DNA from: Arenicellales bacterium
GTDB taxonomy: Bacteria > Pseudomonadota > Gammaproteobacteria > BMS3Bbin11
Direction of reading: 5' to 3'
DNA: 35,328 bases
Assembly: GCA_029287915.1 (NCBI GenBank)
Contig: JARFQE010000028.1
Span: 1 to 35,328 of the forward strand
The position numbers and the translations under genes are program-made. Numbering within the stretch: position 1 is the stretch's first letter; each line of letters opens with the position of its first letter. The notes under the pieces are model-generated. The model did no database searches. It worked only from the letters and a program-made list of their open reading frames with translations, and was not told the origin of the DNA. Positions 1 to 9,034 of this stretch are shown here, in pieces.

Positions 1-132
1 TCGATGCGTGGACTGGCTGAAGAAGCACCGGGGGCCTACAAGAATGTCAGCTCAGTTGTCGAGGTGGCTGATCGTGCCGGCCTGGCTCGTCTGGTAGCAA
101 AACTCGAGCCGCTCATTTGTGTCAAGGGTTAA
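1..132 (+). CDS. rtcB: RtcB RNA ligase, C-terminal end (5' truncated by window)
   Basis: The window opens inside this gene; 43 codons and a TAA stop are visible. The translated tail begins [16 protein letters not shown] and ends PLICVKG, which matches the conserved C-terminus of RtcB 3'-phosphate RNA ligases (the E. coli protein also ends in VCVKG). RtcB joins RNA 2',3'-cyclic phosphate or 3'-phosphate ends to 5'-OH ends using GTP and manganese, in RNA repair or tRNA splicing. The active-site histidines lie upstream of the window, so activity cannot be judged. It converges on the stress-protein gene that follows, and no clear intrinsic terminator is visible in the 70 bp between them. Confidence 0.85.
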   Translation, partial: SMRGLAEEAPGAYKNVSSVVEVADRAGLARLVAKLEPLICVKG

Positions 133-202
133 AGTTTGCGAGGGGGGTAAACGGCGCAACAGGCTATATCATTCACCTCCGTAAGATGAAAGATACTTAA
201 GG

Positions 203-1045
203 CTAGTTGCCTGCGATCTGTTCGCGCACGATCAGAACCGGGCATGACACCTGCTCAAGGCAATGCCACAGCTGTTCGCCCGTTATTAAGGTATTATTGC
301 TGTTAACCAGCAGAACCTGGCTATTTGATGATATCGTGGCGAGTACCAGGTCAGATAGCTGATTCCCGATCAAACGACTGTAATTTACCGGCTGCGTCTG
401 CGATTCAAGAATTGTCTCGGCCTCACGCTGCAGCTCGTCCGTTTCTGCATCAGAACCTGCTGTAATCAGTACGTTGATATTTGTGTCCAGTCGTTTGGCC
501 AGGCTGGCTGCAGCCATCAGGGCTCTTTTTTCATTCCGTGCATTCCCAAAGACCACAGATACGGCAGACCTTGCCTGCTGCCTGGCTGTAGTATCAGCAC
601 GCAAAGTAAAAGCGGCAGGTTGTCTGCTGAATATTTCCGATACCCGACCCGGACCGCAGAGTGTCAGCACATCGACCTCGGTGACGACTTCCATCATCTC
701 CGCTCTGATGTGCCCACGTCTAATGCTGAATGAACAGCTGATACCTTTCTCGCGCGCCACCAGCTCCAGCTTTTGCTGCTGTTGCCGTGCCAGAGACCTC
801 AGTTCCTGTTCCATACGCTGGATATTGAAGGGTTCCTCGGTCATGGAGGCTGGCCGGATTTCACGTATGAACGGAAGTTCGGTAAGACGGATAAGATTAA
901 TGTCTTCAATAAATATACCTTCCAGTTCAGCCTGCAGGCTGGCTGCGAGTTCAGCCGCTGCCTGCAACGCCTGACTGTTTTGCGCGGAGGCATCTAATGC
1001 AACGGCCACCCGCCGGATAATGGTTTCTGCAGTAAGCTCGCTCAT
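203..1045 (-). CDS. Universal stress protein, tandem UspA-like domains
   Basis: This is a 280-aa cytoplasmic protein with two UspA-like halves. The first begins RRVAVALDASAQNSQAL (about residues 11-135). The second starts near AVSVVFGNARNEKRAL (about residue 160) and ends with the typical final strand CPVLIVRE. Usp proteins bind nucleotides and help survival under starvation, oxidative or respiratory stress; the target of this one is unknown. Its ATG overlaps the stop of the Lon-like protease gene (ATGA), so the two are translationally coupled, and a purine-rich GGAGAAAAGGA lies just upstream as ribosome binding site. The classic ATP-binding G-x2-G-x9-G-S/T signature is not obvious, so nucleotide binding may be lost. 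Confidence 0.8.
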   Translation of the reverse strand: MSELTAETIIRRVAVALDASAQNSQALQAAAELAASLQAELEGIFIEDINLIRLTELPFIREIRPASMTEEPFNIQRMEQELRSLARQQQQKLELVAREKGISCSFSIRRGHIRAEMMEVVTEVDVLTLCGPGRVSEIFSRQPAAFTLRADTTARQQARSAVSVVFGNARNEKRALMAAASLAKRLDTNINVLITAGSDAETDELQREAETILESQTQPVNYSRLIGNQLSDLVLATISSNSQVLLVNSNNTLITGEQLWHCLEQVSCPVLIVREQIAGN

Positions 1046-3459
1046 TCCTTTTCTCCGGACGACTCAGAACGGGTGACATAGGCATGCATCTTCGATGAGA
1101 AGTCCCTGAGTTTTGCTTCCACGCGTGCATTGATGGAGTCTTCAGGAAACTTGCCGCTCTCATCTCTTTGACCAGCAGCCATGCCGGTCAGCAGCTCGAT
1201 GCCATCGTCTATTGTTTCGATCGAATAAACTGCAAATTTACCTTGCTCGACAGCCTGGCAGACATCATCTCGAAGCATCAGGTGTTTGGTGTTGGATGCC
1301 GGGATGATTACCCCCTGTGTGCCATCAAGCCCTCGCTTGCTGCAGACATCAAAGAAACCTTCGATTTTTTCGTTAACGCCACCAATTGGCTGTATTTCGC
1401 CATGTTGATTGACGGATCCGGTAACGGCCAGCGACTGCTTAACGGGGACACCCGATATCGCGGAGATCAATGCATAGAGTTCAGCCGATGAGGCACTGTC
1501 ACCTTCCACTTCGCTATAGGTCTGCTCGAATACCAGGCTGGCAGTCAGTGACAGAGGACGATCAAGCATATAGTGTGAGCCGAGGTATCCTGAAAGAATC
1601 ATCACACCCTTGGAATGAATGGGGCCTCCGAGCTCGACTTCGCGTTCGATATCGATCACCTTACTACCGCCGATGCGGACACGGGCTGTTATTCGTGAAG
1701 GTTGACCAAAGGAGAAATTACCCAGTCTGAGAACGGATAATCCGTTTACCTGACCCACCTTGGTGTCTAAGGTATCGATCAACAGGGTACCGCGCTCGAT
1801 TTCCTCCTGTACACGGTCACGTATTCGGTCAGCACGGTGATCTGCAGCATCGATAGCCTGCTGTACATCCACTCTGTCGACGATTTCATGACTGTTTTCT
1901 CTTGCCCAGTGGTCTGCTTCCCGTAGCAGATCCATCAGGCCACGCATGTGCGTGGATAGTTTTTCAGCATCGCTGACCATCCTGGCACTGTGCTCAATGA
2001 CACGCGCAACCGCAGCACTATCGAACTCCAGCAATTTCTCATCATGCACCATGGTTCCAATCAGGCGGGCATACAGTTTCTGGCTGTCAAGATTTCTGTC
2101 CATGCGCTCATCAAAATCCACTGCAACCTTGAACAGTTCGCTGAACTCTGGGTCAAGATAGGATAAGAGATAATAGATCCTGCGATCTCCTAGCAGAATA
2201 AGTTTGACCTGTAGCGGAATAGGTTGTGGTTCGAGTGATACCGTACTCACTAGACTGGTCATCTGCCCCAGTGATTCCATGCGAATCTCGCGTGACTGCA
2301 GTGCCCTTTTCAGTCCTTCCCAGGCAAAGGGCTGTATAAGCACCTTCAGTGCATCAAGGATAAGATAACCACCATTTGCCTGATGCAGGGCGCCGCTGCG
2401 TATCATCGTGAAATCTGTTTCCAGTGTACCGAGGTGAGCACGATGCTCAACACGCCCGATCAGGTTGAGATAGGACGGATTGTCTTCGTAGACGACAGGA
2501 GCACCGCCATCTGTATCACGTACGACCATGGCGTTGACACGGTAGCGTGTGTCTGATGTTTGTTCGGCACCGGTGAGCTGCGCTTCCAGAAAAGATGGCT
2601 TTTCCCCTAGTGGCCTGAGAAAGTCACGAAAATGTTCGACTACATCCTTTTCAACATCATTGAGATGCTCGATCACTGCTGTTTGATCGTGATATTTTTT
2701 CCTTAGGGTATCAACAAGATTGCCAACGGCATAAGCTGCCATCTCACGATTCAGTACTGAGATCTTTTCGCGCGCTTCTTTTTCCATCTGAGGTGCCTGG
2801 TGCAGTGCCTTGAGCAGACGTTCCTGCAGAAGCTCCGTATCTTCTTCGATCTGTTTACGCTCCTTCTCTGGGAGGTTTTTGAATTCTTCAATGCTGATGA
2901 CCTTGTCATTACGGATTGGTGCCAGGGTAATGCCAGTCGGAGTGTGAATCAGGCTGATGTTTTTTGCCTCAGCTGCCTTCTGAATTTCGGCAATGGCCAT
3001 TTCTTTATGTTCGGTCAGCTCCTGTTCGATAACCTGCGAGCGGGTACGATATTCCTCACTTTCAAACACGGCTGGAATTGCCACGTGGAGATCCTCGATC
3101 AGCTGTTCCATGTCGATGCTCAGCTGATGGCCCATGCCAGAGGGCAGTTCAAGTGCATTAGGCTTGTGTGGCTGTTTGAAGTTGTTGATATAACACCAGT
3201 CGGATGGAGGGTTTTTTGATTCGGCTTTTTCCTCGACATAACGGCGAACGAGAGAATACTTGCCAATGCCCCTGGGGCCCAATGCATACAGATTGTAACC
3301 GTCGCGTTGAATACCCACACCAAAACGTACTGCCTCAACTGCTCTTTCCTGGCCAATTACTTCAGGTAATGATTCAAGATCTGCCGTGCTCTTGAAATCG
3401 AACTCGCCTATGTCGCAGCGGTTATATAGTTCGGATGTTTTCAGGTTATTGATCGCCAT
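1042..3459 (-). CDS. Lon-like ATP-dependent protease (AAA_32 + Lon proteolytic domain)
   Basis: This 805-aa protein belongs to the Lon-related family with an AAA_32-type ATPase (like E. coli YcbZ/LonH), not classical LonA: there is no N-terminal Lon substrate domain. The P-loop is GPRGIGKYS (residues 61-69), with Tyr instead of Ser/Thr after the lysine. A Walker-B-like GGYLILDA occurs in the middle, and residues 200-300 look coiled-coil-like. The C-terminal protease domain has the Ser-Lys dyad: Ser655 in GDSASS and Lys698 in GGVNEKIEG. It should degrade damaged or specific proteins in the cytoplasm. The ATG follows AAGGA by six bases. It is co-transcribed with the universal stress gene and divergent from dnaK, fitting a stress role. 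The exact subfamily is less certain than the protease assignment. Confidence 0.88.
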   Translation of the reverse strand: MAINNLKTSELYNRCDIGEFDFKSTADLESLPEVIGQERAVEAVRFGVGIQRDGYNLYALGPRGIGKYSLVRRYVEEKAESKNPPSDWCYINNFKQPHKPNALELPSGMGHQLSIDMEQLIEDLHVAIPAVFESEEYRTRSQVIEQELTEHKEMAIAEIQKAAEAKNISLIHTPTGITLAPIRNDKVISIEEFKNLPEKERKQIEEDTELLQERLLKALHQAPQMEKEAREKISVLNREMAAYAVGNLVDTLRKKYHDQTAVIEHLNDVEKDVVEHFRDFLRPLGEKPSFLEAQLTGAEQTSDTRYRVNAMVVRDTDGGAPVVYEDNPSYLNLIGRVEHRAHLGTLETDFTMIRSGALHQANGGYLILDALKVLIQPFAWEGLKRALQSREIRMESLGQMTSLVSTVSLEPQPIPLQVKLILLGDRRIYYLLSYLDPEFSELFKVAVDFDERMDRNLDSQKLYARLIGTMVHDEKLLEFDSAAVARVIEHSARMVSDAEKLSTHMRGLMDLLREADHWARENSHEIVDRVDVQQAIDAADHRADRIRDRVQEEIERGTLLIDTLDTKVGQVNGLSVLRLGNFSFGQPSRITARVRIGGSKVIDIEREVELGGPIHSKGVMILSGYLGSHYMLDRPLSLTASLVFEQTYSEVEGDSASSAELYALISAISGVPVKQSLAVTGSVNQHGEIQPIGGVNEKIEGFFDVCSKRGLDGTQGVIIPASNTKHLMLRDDVCQAVEQGKFAVYSIETIDDGIELLTGMAAGQRDESGKFPEDSINARVEAKLRDFSSKMHAYVTRSESSGEKE

Positions 3460-3778
3460 GGTTTGTCCTTACTGCAGCGAGTGTTGTCGTTATAATTATC
3501 AGGCTTTGTGTCCTGTTTGAAGCTGTATGATGTCACTCAAGATGTCACTCAATTTATTATACTGAAATGGCACTTTTAAAAGTTTAACACAGTGCTACTC
3601 GCCTGTGGCTATATCCTCTACGCTCGATATTAATCCTGTCAATCAACTCGCCGGGATATAAGACTTAACCATGCTGAAATAAATTTAGAAAATTGTATGA
3701 CAATATTAAACTTTCAAGCCGCGCATCTGTCTGGCAGAATGAACATATAAGAATTCATTACAATAAATGAGGAGCCTT
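3460..3778. promoter_or_regulatory. Divergent intergenic region between Lon-like protease and dnaK
   Basis: This 319-bp AT-rich spacer must hold the promoters for both divergent stress operons. No confident sigma70 or sigma32 promoter could be picked by eye; on the minus strand TTCAAA followed 15 bases later by GATAAT (toward the protease gene) is a weak candidate. The clearest structure is a perfect 12-bp tandem duplication at 3529-3552 on the protease side. No ORF with coding character was seen. Confidence 0.5.
3529..3552. repeat. Perfect 12-bp tandem direct repeat (GATGTCACTCAA x2)
   Basis: GATGTCACTCAA occurs twice head to tail with no spacer. It lies about 70-95 bp upstream of the protease start codon. 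Read on the minus strand, the unit is TTGAGTGACATC, so the repeat gives two -35-like TTGAGT hexamers 12 bp apart. It could be a pair of regulator sites or a replication-slippage duplication; the sequence alone does not decide. Confidence 0.6.
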
Positions 3779-5647
3779 ATGGCCACTATAGGAATCGACC
3801 TTGGAACATCAAACTCAGCAGCTTCAGTTCTTCGTGGTGGACGGCCGGTATTAATACCCAGTGCAGAAGGTATTAGCCTCGGGGGCAAGGCCTTTCCAAG
3901 TTATATTGCCATAACAGCCGATGGTCAGACATTGATTGGCGAGCCGGCGAGGCGCCAGGCCTCTGCTAATCCGGAAGGCACTATCTCCGGATTCAAACGC
4001 AAGATGGGTAACAGGGAAAAGATCCGTCTGCGCGACCGTGAATTCACTCCTGAAGAACTCTCGTCATTGCTGTTACAGAAAATCAAACGTGATGCAGAGT
4101 CATTTCTTGGTGAACCCATTGAAAAGGCAGTCGTGACAGTTCCTGCCTATTTTGATGACAACCAGCGAAGTGCAACAAAAGATGCCTGTCGAATAGCCGG
4201 TATAGAGGTGGCGCGTCTGGTCAATGAACCTACCGCAGCTTCACTTGCTTATGGACTGGATCGGGTCGGTGAAGAATTACGTATCGTTGTTATAGATTTC
4301 GGTGGTGGAACACTTGACGTTACCATCATGGAGTTTGGCAAGGGCGTTTTTGAAGTCAAGGCCACCAGTGGTGATACCCGGCTTGGCGGCACTGATATGG
4401 ATGAAAAGCTGCTTGATTTCCTGGCAGAGCGCTTCAAGGCAGAAGCTGGCATCGATCTCAGCGGGGATGAAAAGGCGACAGCCCGTCTGCGAGAAGCAGC
4501 GGAAGTAGCAAAGATCGAATTATCTACCGCGACCACAGCACATATAAGCCTGCCCTACATAACAGCTGTCGGTGGAGAACCCAAGCATCTGGAACTTGAT
4601 CTGACCAGGACTGAGCTGGAACGCCAGGTCCGCGAAGTCATCGAGCGCTGTCGTGGGCCTGTGCAGCAGGCACTCGATGATGCAGGTTATAAGCTCGAAG
4701 AGATTGATCGTATCGTATTTGTTGGTGGTCCTACGCGTATGCCAACGGTACGTGCTTTTTTTGAAGATTTTTTCGGTCGCAAGGCGGAGATGGGTGTCGA
4801 TCCGATGGAGTGTGTGGCAAGCGGTGCAGCAATTCAGGCGGGTGTATTGAGTGGTGAAGTAGGAGACATCGTGCTGGTTGATGTAACGCCGCTGACGCTG
4901 GGCGTGGAAACCCTCGGTGGAGTGGCGACATCATTGATATCCCGTAATACGCCGATACCAGTCAAACATACTGAAACCTTTACTACTGCGGCTGATATGC
5001 AATCATCCGTTACTATCCATGTTTATCAGGGCGAACGCCCGATGGCTGCAGATAATACCAGCCTGGGAGAGTTCAACCTTGATGGTATTCCCCCTGCACC
5101 GCGCGGCATTCCCAAGATAGATGTGACGTTTGATATAGACGCCAACGGCATTCTCAATGTTACCGCCAGGGACCAGGCCTCCAGTAGGTCACAGTCTGTA
5201 TCCATTTCTGGCTCCACACGCCTGGCAGAAGATGAAAAAGAACGCATGGTCAAGGAAGCAGAGCAATTTGCAGAAGAGGACAAAAAACGGCGCGAGCAGG
5301 CAGATAAACTCAACGAGGCGGATTCAACCTGTTACCAGGGTGAAAGAATGCTTGCTGATTATAGCGACAAGCTGACTGATGATATGCGACAGAGGATTGA
5401 ACAGGGAATACGGGATACTCGCGAGGCAATAAGCGCGCATGATGTCGATGCCGCATCGACAAATGCTGAAGCACTGGCCAAGGTATTAAAAGAAGCAGGT
5501 GCAGCAATATATTCCCAGGTAGAAGGGGATAAAGGCCCCTATAAAACGGTCAGAACCGATGATATTCCACCATCCGGTGAAGCACGTCCATCGGGCTCAG
5601 GTTCTCGTGGGCGCGTGGTGGATGCTGACTACGAAGAAACCGACTAA
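3779..5647 (+). CDS. dnaK: Molecular chaperone DnaK (Hsp70)
   Basis: A 622-aa, full-length Hsp70. The ATG at 3779 is preferred over the in-frame ATG at 3767 because it gives the canonical [14 protein letters not shown] start and the earlier ATG overlaps the AGGAG ribosome binding site (3770-3774). The nucleotide-binding domain shows IDLGTSNS, the [10 protein letters not shown] segment, [22 protein letters not shown] and a GGPTRMP phosphate loop. The [14 protein letters not shown] stretch leads from the interdomain linker into the substrate domain, then an acidic helical lid, ending [12 protein letters not shown]. It binds and releases exposed hydrophobic segments with ATP, driven by a J protein and GrpE. 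dnaJ follows 15 bp later; grpE is not in this cluster. That, and the non-heat-shock neighbourhood, suggests a second, specialised DnaK paralogue. Confidence 0.95.
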   Translation: MATIGIDLGTSNSAASVLRGGRPVLIPSAEGISLGGKAFPSYIAITADGQTLIGEPARRQASANPEGTISGFKRKMGNREKIRLRDREFTPEELSSLLLQKIKRDAESFLGEPIEKAVVTVPAYFDDNQRSATKDACRIAGIEVARLVNEPTAASLAYGLDRVGEELRIVVIDFGGGTLDVTIMEFGKGVFEVKATSGDTRLGGTDMDEKLLDFLAERFKAEAGIDLSGDEKATARLREAAEVAKIELSTATTAHISLPYITAVGGEPKHLELDLTRTELERQVREVIERCRGPVQQALDDAGYKLEEIDRIVFVGGPTRMPTVRAFFEDFFGRKAEMGVDPMECVASGAAIQAGVLSGEVGDIVLVDVTPLTLGVETLGGVATSLISRNTPIPVKHTETFTTAADMQSSVTIHVYQGERPMAADNTSLGEFNLDGIPPAPRGIPKIDVTFDIDANGILNVTARDQASSRSQSVSISGSTRLAEDEKERMVKEAEQFAEEDKKRREQADKLNEADSTCYQGERMLADYSDKLTDDMRQRIEQGIRDTREAISAHDVDAASTNAEALAKVLKEAGAAIYSQVEGDKGPYKTVRTDDIPPSGEARPSGSGSRGRVVDADYEETD

Positions 5648-5662
5648 CCCCTGATACCAGGC

Positions 5663-6793
5663 ATGGACAGCAAGCAGCGCGATTATTACGATGTTCTCGG
5701 CGTTGCCAAAGATGCAGACCAGAAGGCAATCAAAGACGCCTTTCGTGAACTCGCCATGAAATATCATCCGGACCGCAACAAGGCTCCGGATGCAGAAGAA
5801 AAATTCAAGGAAATTGCAGAGGCCTATGGCGTACTTTCGGATCCTGAGAAACGGGCAAAGTACGATGCCGGCGGTTTCGCTGGTGTGGCCGATTTCACTG
5901 CTGAAGATCTGTTCGGCGGCATCGATTTTGGCGATATTTTTGGTGACATGGGCTTTGGTTTTGATCTCGGTGGAGGAGGCATTTTCGATCGCCTGTTTCG
6001 GCATGGTCGTGCAGGACCGAGGCGAGGACAGGATATTGAAGTCATTCTGGATGTCCCGCTTGAGCTCATCAATAACGGTGGTGATGAAGTTGTCCGCTAC
6101 ACACACCCAATTAGCTGTCCTACCTGCTCAGGCTCCGGTCTGGAGCCTGGTACAACGGCCAGGAAATGTGAAACCTGTGGTGGCAGCGGGCGCAAGGTCA
6201 TTACAAGTGATGAACAAAAAGAAGGCAGCAGCGTACGCTTCCAGCAGATTACTGTGTGCCCAGCATGTAATGGGCAGGGTACCTTTATTGATCATCCATG
6301 CAAAAAATGCCATGGTCGCGGTCAGCTGGAAAAACATGAATCACTGAAGGTTCATATACCAGCAGGCATCGAGGAAGGAACTCCATTACGCGTCAAAGGG
6401 CATGGCATGCCAGCCAATGAAGCTGGAGCCCCGGCCGGCGACCTGTACGTGTTGGTAAGAAGTATTCCTGACTCGCGCTTTGAAAGAGTCGGTGCTGATC
6501 TCTGGCGCAAGGAGACAATAGAAACGGTTGATGCAGTTCTGGGCACCAGGCTAAAAGTTCCAACATTAAAAGGTAATGTTGACGTCAAGATTCCACCCGG
6601 GACTCAGCAGGATGAGGTGCTGCGTTTACGTGGCAAAGGCTTGCGGAAATTCGATGGTAAGGGATATGGAGATCTGAATCTGCGAATCCAGGTGCATATA
6701 CCCGAAGCTATCTCAGCTGAAGAGCGTTCACTTTATGAGCAGCTTCGCTCACTTGGAACATCGACAAAATCAAAGAAGCGCTGGTGGAAGTAA
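5663..6793 (+). CDS. dnaJ: Chaperone DnaJ (type I, with zinc fingers)
   Basis: A 376-aa Hsp40 co-chaperone with all type I parts. The J domain starts [13 protein letters not shown] and carries the HPD motif at residues 35-37. A Gly/Phe-rich segment around residues 75-115 is rich in GD, GF and GGGG. The cysteine-rich domain (about 152-220) has four complete CxxCxGxG repeats: [24 protein letters not shown] and CKKCHGRG. Two C-terminal beta domains follow. It stimulates DnaK ATPase and delivers clients. The gene lies 15 bp after dnaK, with no good ribosome binding site of its own, so coupling or a shared transcript is likely. The basic, aromatic tail TKSKKRWWK is unusual for DnaJ. The pair appears co-evolved and distinct from the housekeeping set, but that is inference. 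Confidence 0.95.
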   Translation: MDSKQRDYYDVLGVAKDADQKAIKDAFRELAMKYHPDRNKAPDAEEKFKEIAEAYGVLSDPEKRAKYDAGGFAGVADFTAEDLFGGIDFGDIFGDMGFGFDLGGGGIFDRLFRHGRAGPRRGQDIEVILDVPLELINNGGDEVVRYTHPISCPTCSGSGLEPGTTARKCETCGGSGRKVITSDEQKEGSSVRFQQITVCPACNGQGTFIDHPCKKCHGRGQLEKHESLKVHIPAGIEEGTPLRVKGHGMPANEAGAPAGDLYVLVRSIPDSRFERVGADLWRKETIETVDAVLGTRLKVPTLKGNVDVKIPPGTQQDEVLRLRGKGLRKFDGKGYGDLNLRIQVHIPEAISAEERSLYEQLRSLGTSTKSKKRWWK

Positions 6794-6862
6794 AGGAGGT
6801 AAATTTATCCCGGGTGCAGTTCAACCGGTATCTGGCCAGGCAAGCCTACATTGCCTGTACGA

Positions 6863-6904
6863 TTGAAGCAGCAACATATTAATTTATACTACCTGAGCAG
6901 GTAG
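6863..6904 (+). promoter_or_regulatory. Candidate promoter with operator-like palindrome upstream of the dehydrogenase-oxidoreductase operon
   Basis: A sigma70-like arrangement is visible: TTGAAG (6863-6868), 16 bases, TATACT (6885-6890), 4/6 and 5/6 matches to consensus. Overlapping the last two bases of the -10 box and the expected start site is CTACCTGAGCAGGTAG (6889-6904), with perfect 7-bp arms around AG. Its position is what one expects for a repressor operator. It lies 23 bp before the dehydrogenase ATG. In RNA it would also be a small hairpin in the 5' leader. Both assignments are by eye. Confidence 0.45.
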
Positions 6905-6927
6905 CAATAGCAGGACAGGGAGATACG

Positions 6928-8061
6928 ATGCAAGACGTTTTTACTTTTGCCGATAAACTCGGCCCGCTGAAGGTAATCCATGTTCATGAACCATCCATAG
7001 GCCTGAAAGCAATCCTGGTGGTGGATAATGTGGCCAAGGGCCCATCCATTGGTGGTATGCGGATGGCAACCGATGTGTCTACCGAGGAATGCCTGCGCCT
7101 GGCCCGTGCAATGACCTTCAAAAATGCAGCCGCCGGCCTGCCTCATGGCGGCGGTAAAATCGTTATTTACGGTGATCCAAAAATGCCAATGTCAGAAAAG
7201 GAAGTTCTGCTCAGAGGGCTGGCACAGGCATTACGTAATGAAGACAGCTATATTTTTGCCCCGGACATGGGTACCGATGAGGAGTGCATGGCCTGGATAC
7301 GGGATGAGGTTGGTCGCGTGGTGGGGCTGCCGCGGGAAATTGGTGGGATTCCACTGGATGAGATTGGTGCCACAGGCTGGGGCTTGAGTAATGTTGTCGA
7401 TGTAGCACTCGAGTACTGTGACTTCGACCTGCACGATGCACGGCTTGTGGTCCAGGGATTCGGCGCTGTGGGCAAGAATGTTAGCCAGTTTCTGACAGAA
7501 AAAGGGGCAACACTGATTGCAGTGGCTGATTCAGCAGGCGCCGTTCACAATCCGGCAGGGCTGGATGTCAGCCGCCTGTTGGAGCTGAAGAATGTCGGTA
7601 ATAGTGTGATTGATTACGAAGATGCAGAGACACTTGATCGTGATGCCGTTATCGATGTGGAGTGTGATATCTGGATCCCGGCTGCTCGCCCTGATGTCAT
7701 CAATGAGGAAAATGTCCATCGTCTCAATACCCGGCTGGTGGTAGAAGGTGCCAATATTCCGATCACACATGGTGCTGAAAAATATCTTCATGATCAGGGT
7801 GTGCTGTGCATACCCGATTTCATCGCCAATGCAGGTGGCGTAATCTGTGCCGCGATGGAGTATCATGGTTCGAGCCAGACTGCTGCAATGCAGGCTATCG
7901 AAGAGAAATTACGGCGTAATACCAAGCTGGTACTGGAAGCATCCAGGCGCGATCAGATACTGCCACGAGAGGCTTCGATGGAGATGGCGATGGAACGTAT
8001 AAAACGGGCCATGAGTTTCAGACGCTACTCGTTATTCTCTACAGCAGAAGAGTGGATATAA
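6928..8061 (+). CDS. Glu/Leu/Phe/Val-family amino acid dehydrogenase, probably for hydrophobic amino acids
   Basis: A 377-aa NAD(P)-dependent oxidative deaminase making a 2-oxoacid, ammonia and NAD(P)H from an amino acid. Catalytic-domain motifs are IGGMRM (41-46), the carboxylate-binding Lys65 in MTFKNAAAG, catalytic Lys77 in LPHGGGK and Asp113 in APDMGT. The Rossmann domain begins VVQGFGAVGKN, and VEGANIPIT plus PDFIANAGGVI are classic family motifs. In true glutamate dehydrogenases the residue before GG-x-R is a lysine that holds the glutamate side chain; here it is Ile41, as in leucine-type enzymes, which have Leu. Length is nearer leucine dehydrogenase than GDH. AGGGAGA precedes the ATG. 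It leads a run of co-oriented genes encoding an oxidoreductase that would use its 2-oxoacid product. The exact substrate is unknown. Confidence 0.88.
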   Translation: MQDVFTFADKLGPLKVIHVHEPSIGLKAILVVDNVAKGPSIGGMRMATDVSTEECLRLARAMTFKNAAAGLPHGGGKIVIYGDPKMPMSEKEVLLRGLAQALRNEDSYIFAPDMGTDEECMAWIRDEVGRVVGLPREIGGIPLDEIGATGWGLSNVVDVALEYCDFDLHDARLVVQGFGAVGKNVSQFLTEKGATLIAVADSAGAVHNPAGLDVSRLLELKNVGNSVIDYEDAETLDRDAVIDVECDIWIPAARPDVINEENVHRLNTRLVVEGANIPITHGAEKYLHDQGVLCIPDFIANAGGVICAAMEYHGSSQTAAMQAIEEKLRRNTKLVLEASRRDQILPREASMEMAMERIKRAMSFRRYSLFSTAEEWI

Positions 8062-8083
8062 GGAGGCCAACAGGACAGTAATA

Positions 8084-9034
8084 ATGTATCGCATTCGGTT
8101 CCATGGTCGAGGCGGTCAGGGTATGAAGACCGCCAGTCGTATTCTGGGCACAGCTTTCTTTCTCGAGGGCTACGAAGTGCAGGATGCACCGCGCTATGGT
8201 GCTGAACGACGCGGAGCCCCCATTTTCGCCTATGTTCGTGCTGACAGGGCCCCTATCAATGAGCGTGGTATCATTCGGCATCCTGACCTGGTCATTGTGG
8301 CCGATGATAGCCTCGTGCCGATACCTGCTGCTGGGGTACTGGCTGGGATTACCGATCACAGCCTTATGTTGATCAACAGTGCCGAGAAGGAACAAGTATG
8401 GAAGCAGCGACTCAATCATAGCGGTAGCATACTGACGTTGCCGGTGGCTGCAGATGTCACCGAGAGAGCAGAATTACCATATGTGGGTGCTGCATGTGCC
8501 GGTGCTGCAGCGCGCCTGATCGGGGTCATTTCTGAGGCAGCCCTGGAACAGGCGATCAACGATGAGCTGTCCGATCTGGGCGCAGACATTGTTAACAAAA
8601 ACCTGCACAATGCGGTGGCTGCCTATCGAGCCATGGCGAGTCATGCCGGGCTGGTAAAGGAGGGCAGTCTGGTGTCTGCTGTTGACTACGAGGCCCCTGA
8701 CTGGATCGATCTTCCTTTTGATGACGCCCGGATTTCCGCTCCAACTATCCATGCAGCAGCCACCAGTGTGCTGGTAAAGACAGGTTTGTGGCGTACCCAG
8801 CGGCCAGTTATTGATTTTGACCACTGCAAGGGCTGCTGGTGGATCTGCAGCAGCTATTGTCCGGACGGCGCCATCAACGTCGTTGATGCCAAACCGGTCA
8901 TCGACTACGACCACTGCAAGGGCTGCATGGTATGTGTCGCCCAGTGTCCCTCACATGCCATCGAAGCAATCCCGGAAAAACAGGCAAAGGCTGACGAAGA
9001 TGCGATGCGGCTGGAGATCGGAGAAATAACATGA
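8084..9034 (+). CDS. 2-oxoacid:ferredoxin oxidoreductase, fused gamma-delta subunit
   Basis: A 316-aa fusion. Residues 1 to about 185 are the gamma domain (YRIRFHGRGGQGMKTASRI, then APRYGAERRGAP), and about 230-316 are the 8Fe delta ferredoxin domain. The second cluster motif is regular, CKGCMVCVAQCP (Cys278, 281, 284, 288). The first, CKGCWWICSSYCP (Cys248, 251, 255, 259), has three residues rather than two between its second and third cysteines. The complex oxidatively decarboxylates a 2-oxoacid, usually to acyl-CoA and CO2, reducing ferredoxin in the cytoplasm. The gene lies 22 bp after the dehydrogenase and overlaps the alpha subunit by 4 bp. Size and fusion also resemble the oxalate oxidoreductase subunit layout, so the substrate is open. 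Confidence 0.88.
   Translation: MYRIRFHGRGGQGMKTASRILGTAFFLEGYEVQDAPRYGAERRGAPIFAYVRADRAPINERGIIRHPDLVIVADDSLVPIPAAGVLAGITDHSLMLINSAEKEQVWKQRLNHSGSILTLPVAADVTERAELPYVGAACAGAAARLIGVISEAALEQAINDELSDLGADIVNKNLHNAVAAYRAMASHAGLVKEGSLVSAVDYEAPDWIDLPFDDARISAPTIHAAATSVLVKTGLWRTQRPVIDFDHCKGCWWICSSYCPDGAINVVDAKPVIDYDHCKGCMVCVAQCPSHAIEAIPEKQAKADEDAMRLEIGEIT

Noticed and set aside
2800-3219. 139-codon plus-strand ORF
   Set aside because: Antisense to the Lon-like protease; no ribosome site or family motif.
3767-3781. ATG at 3767 as the dnaK start
   Set aside because: It overlaps the ribosome binding site and adds four residues (MRSL) not seen in Hsp70 proteins; 3779 gives the canonical start.
5597-6106. 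169-codon minus-strand ORF across the dnaK-dnaJ junction
   Set aside because: Overlaps two certain chaperone genes and shows no domain.
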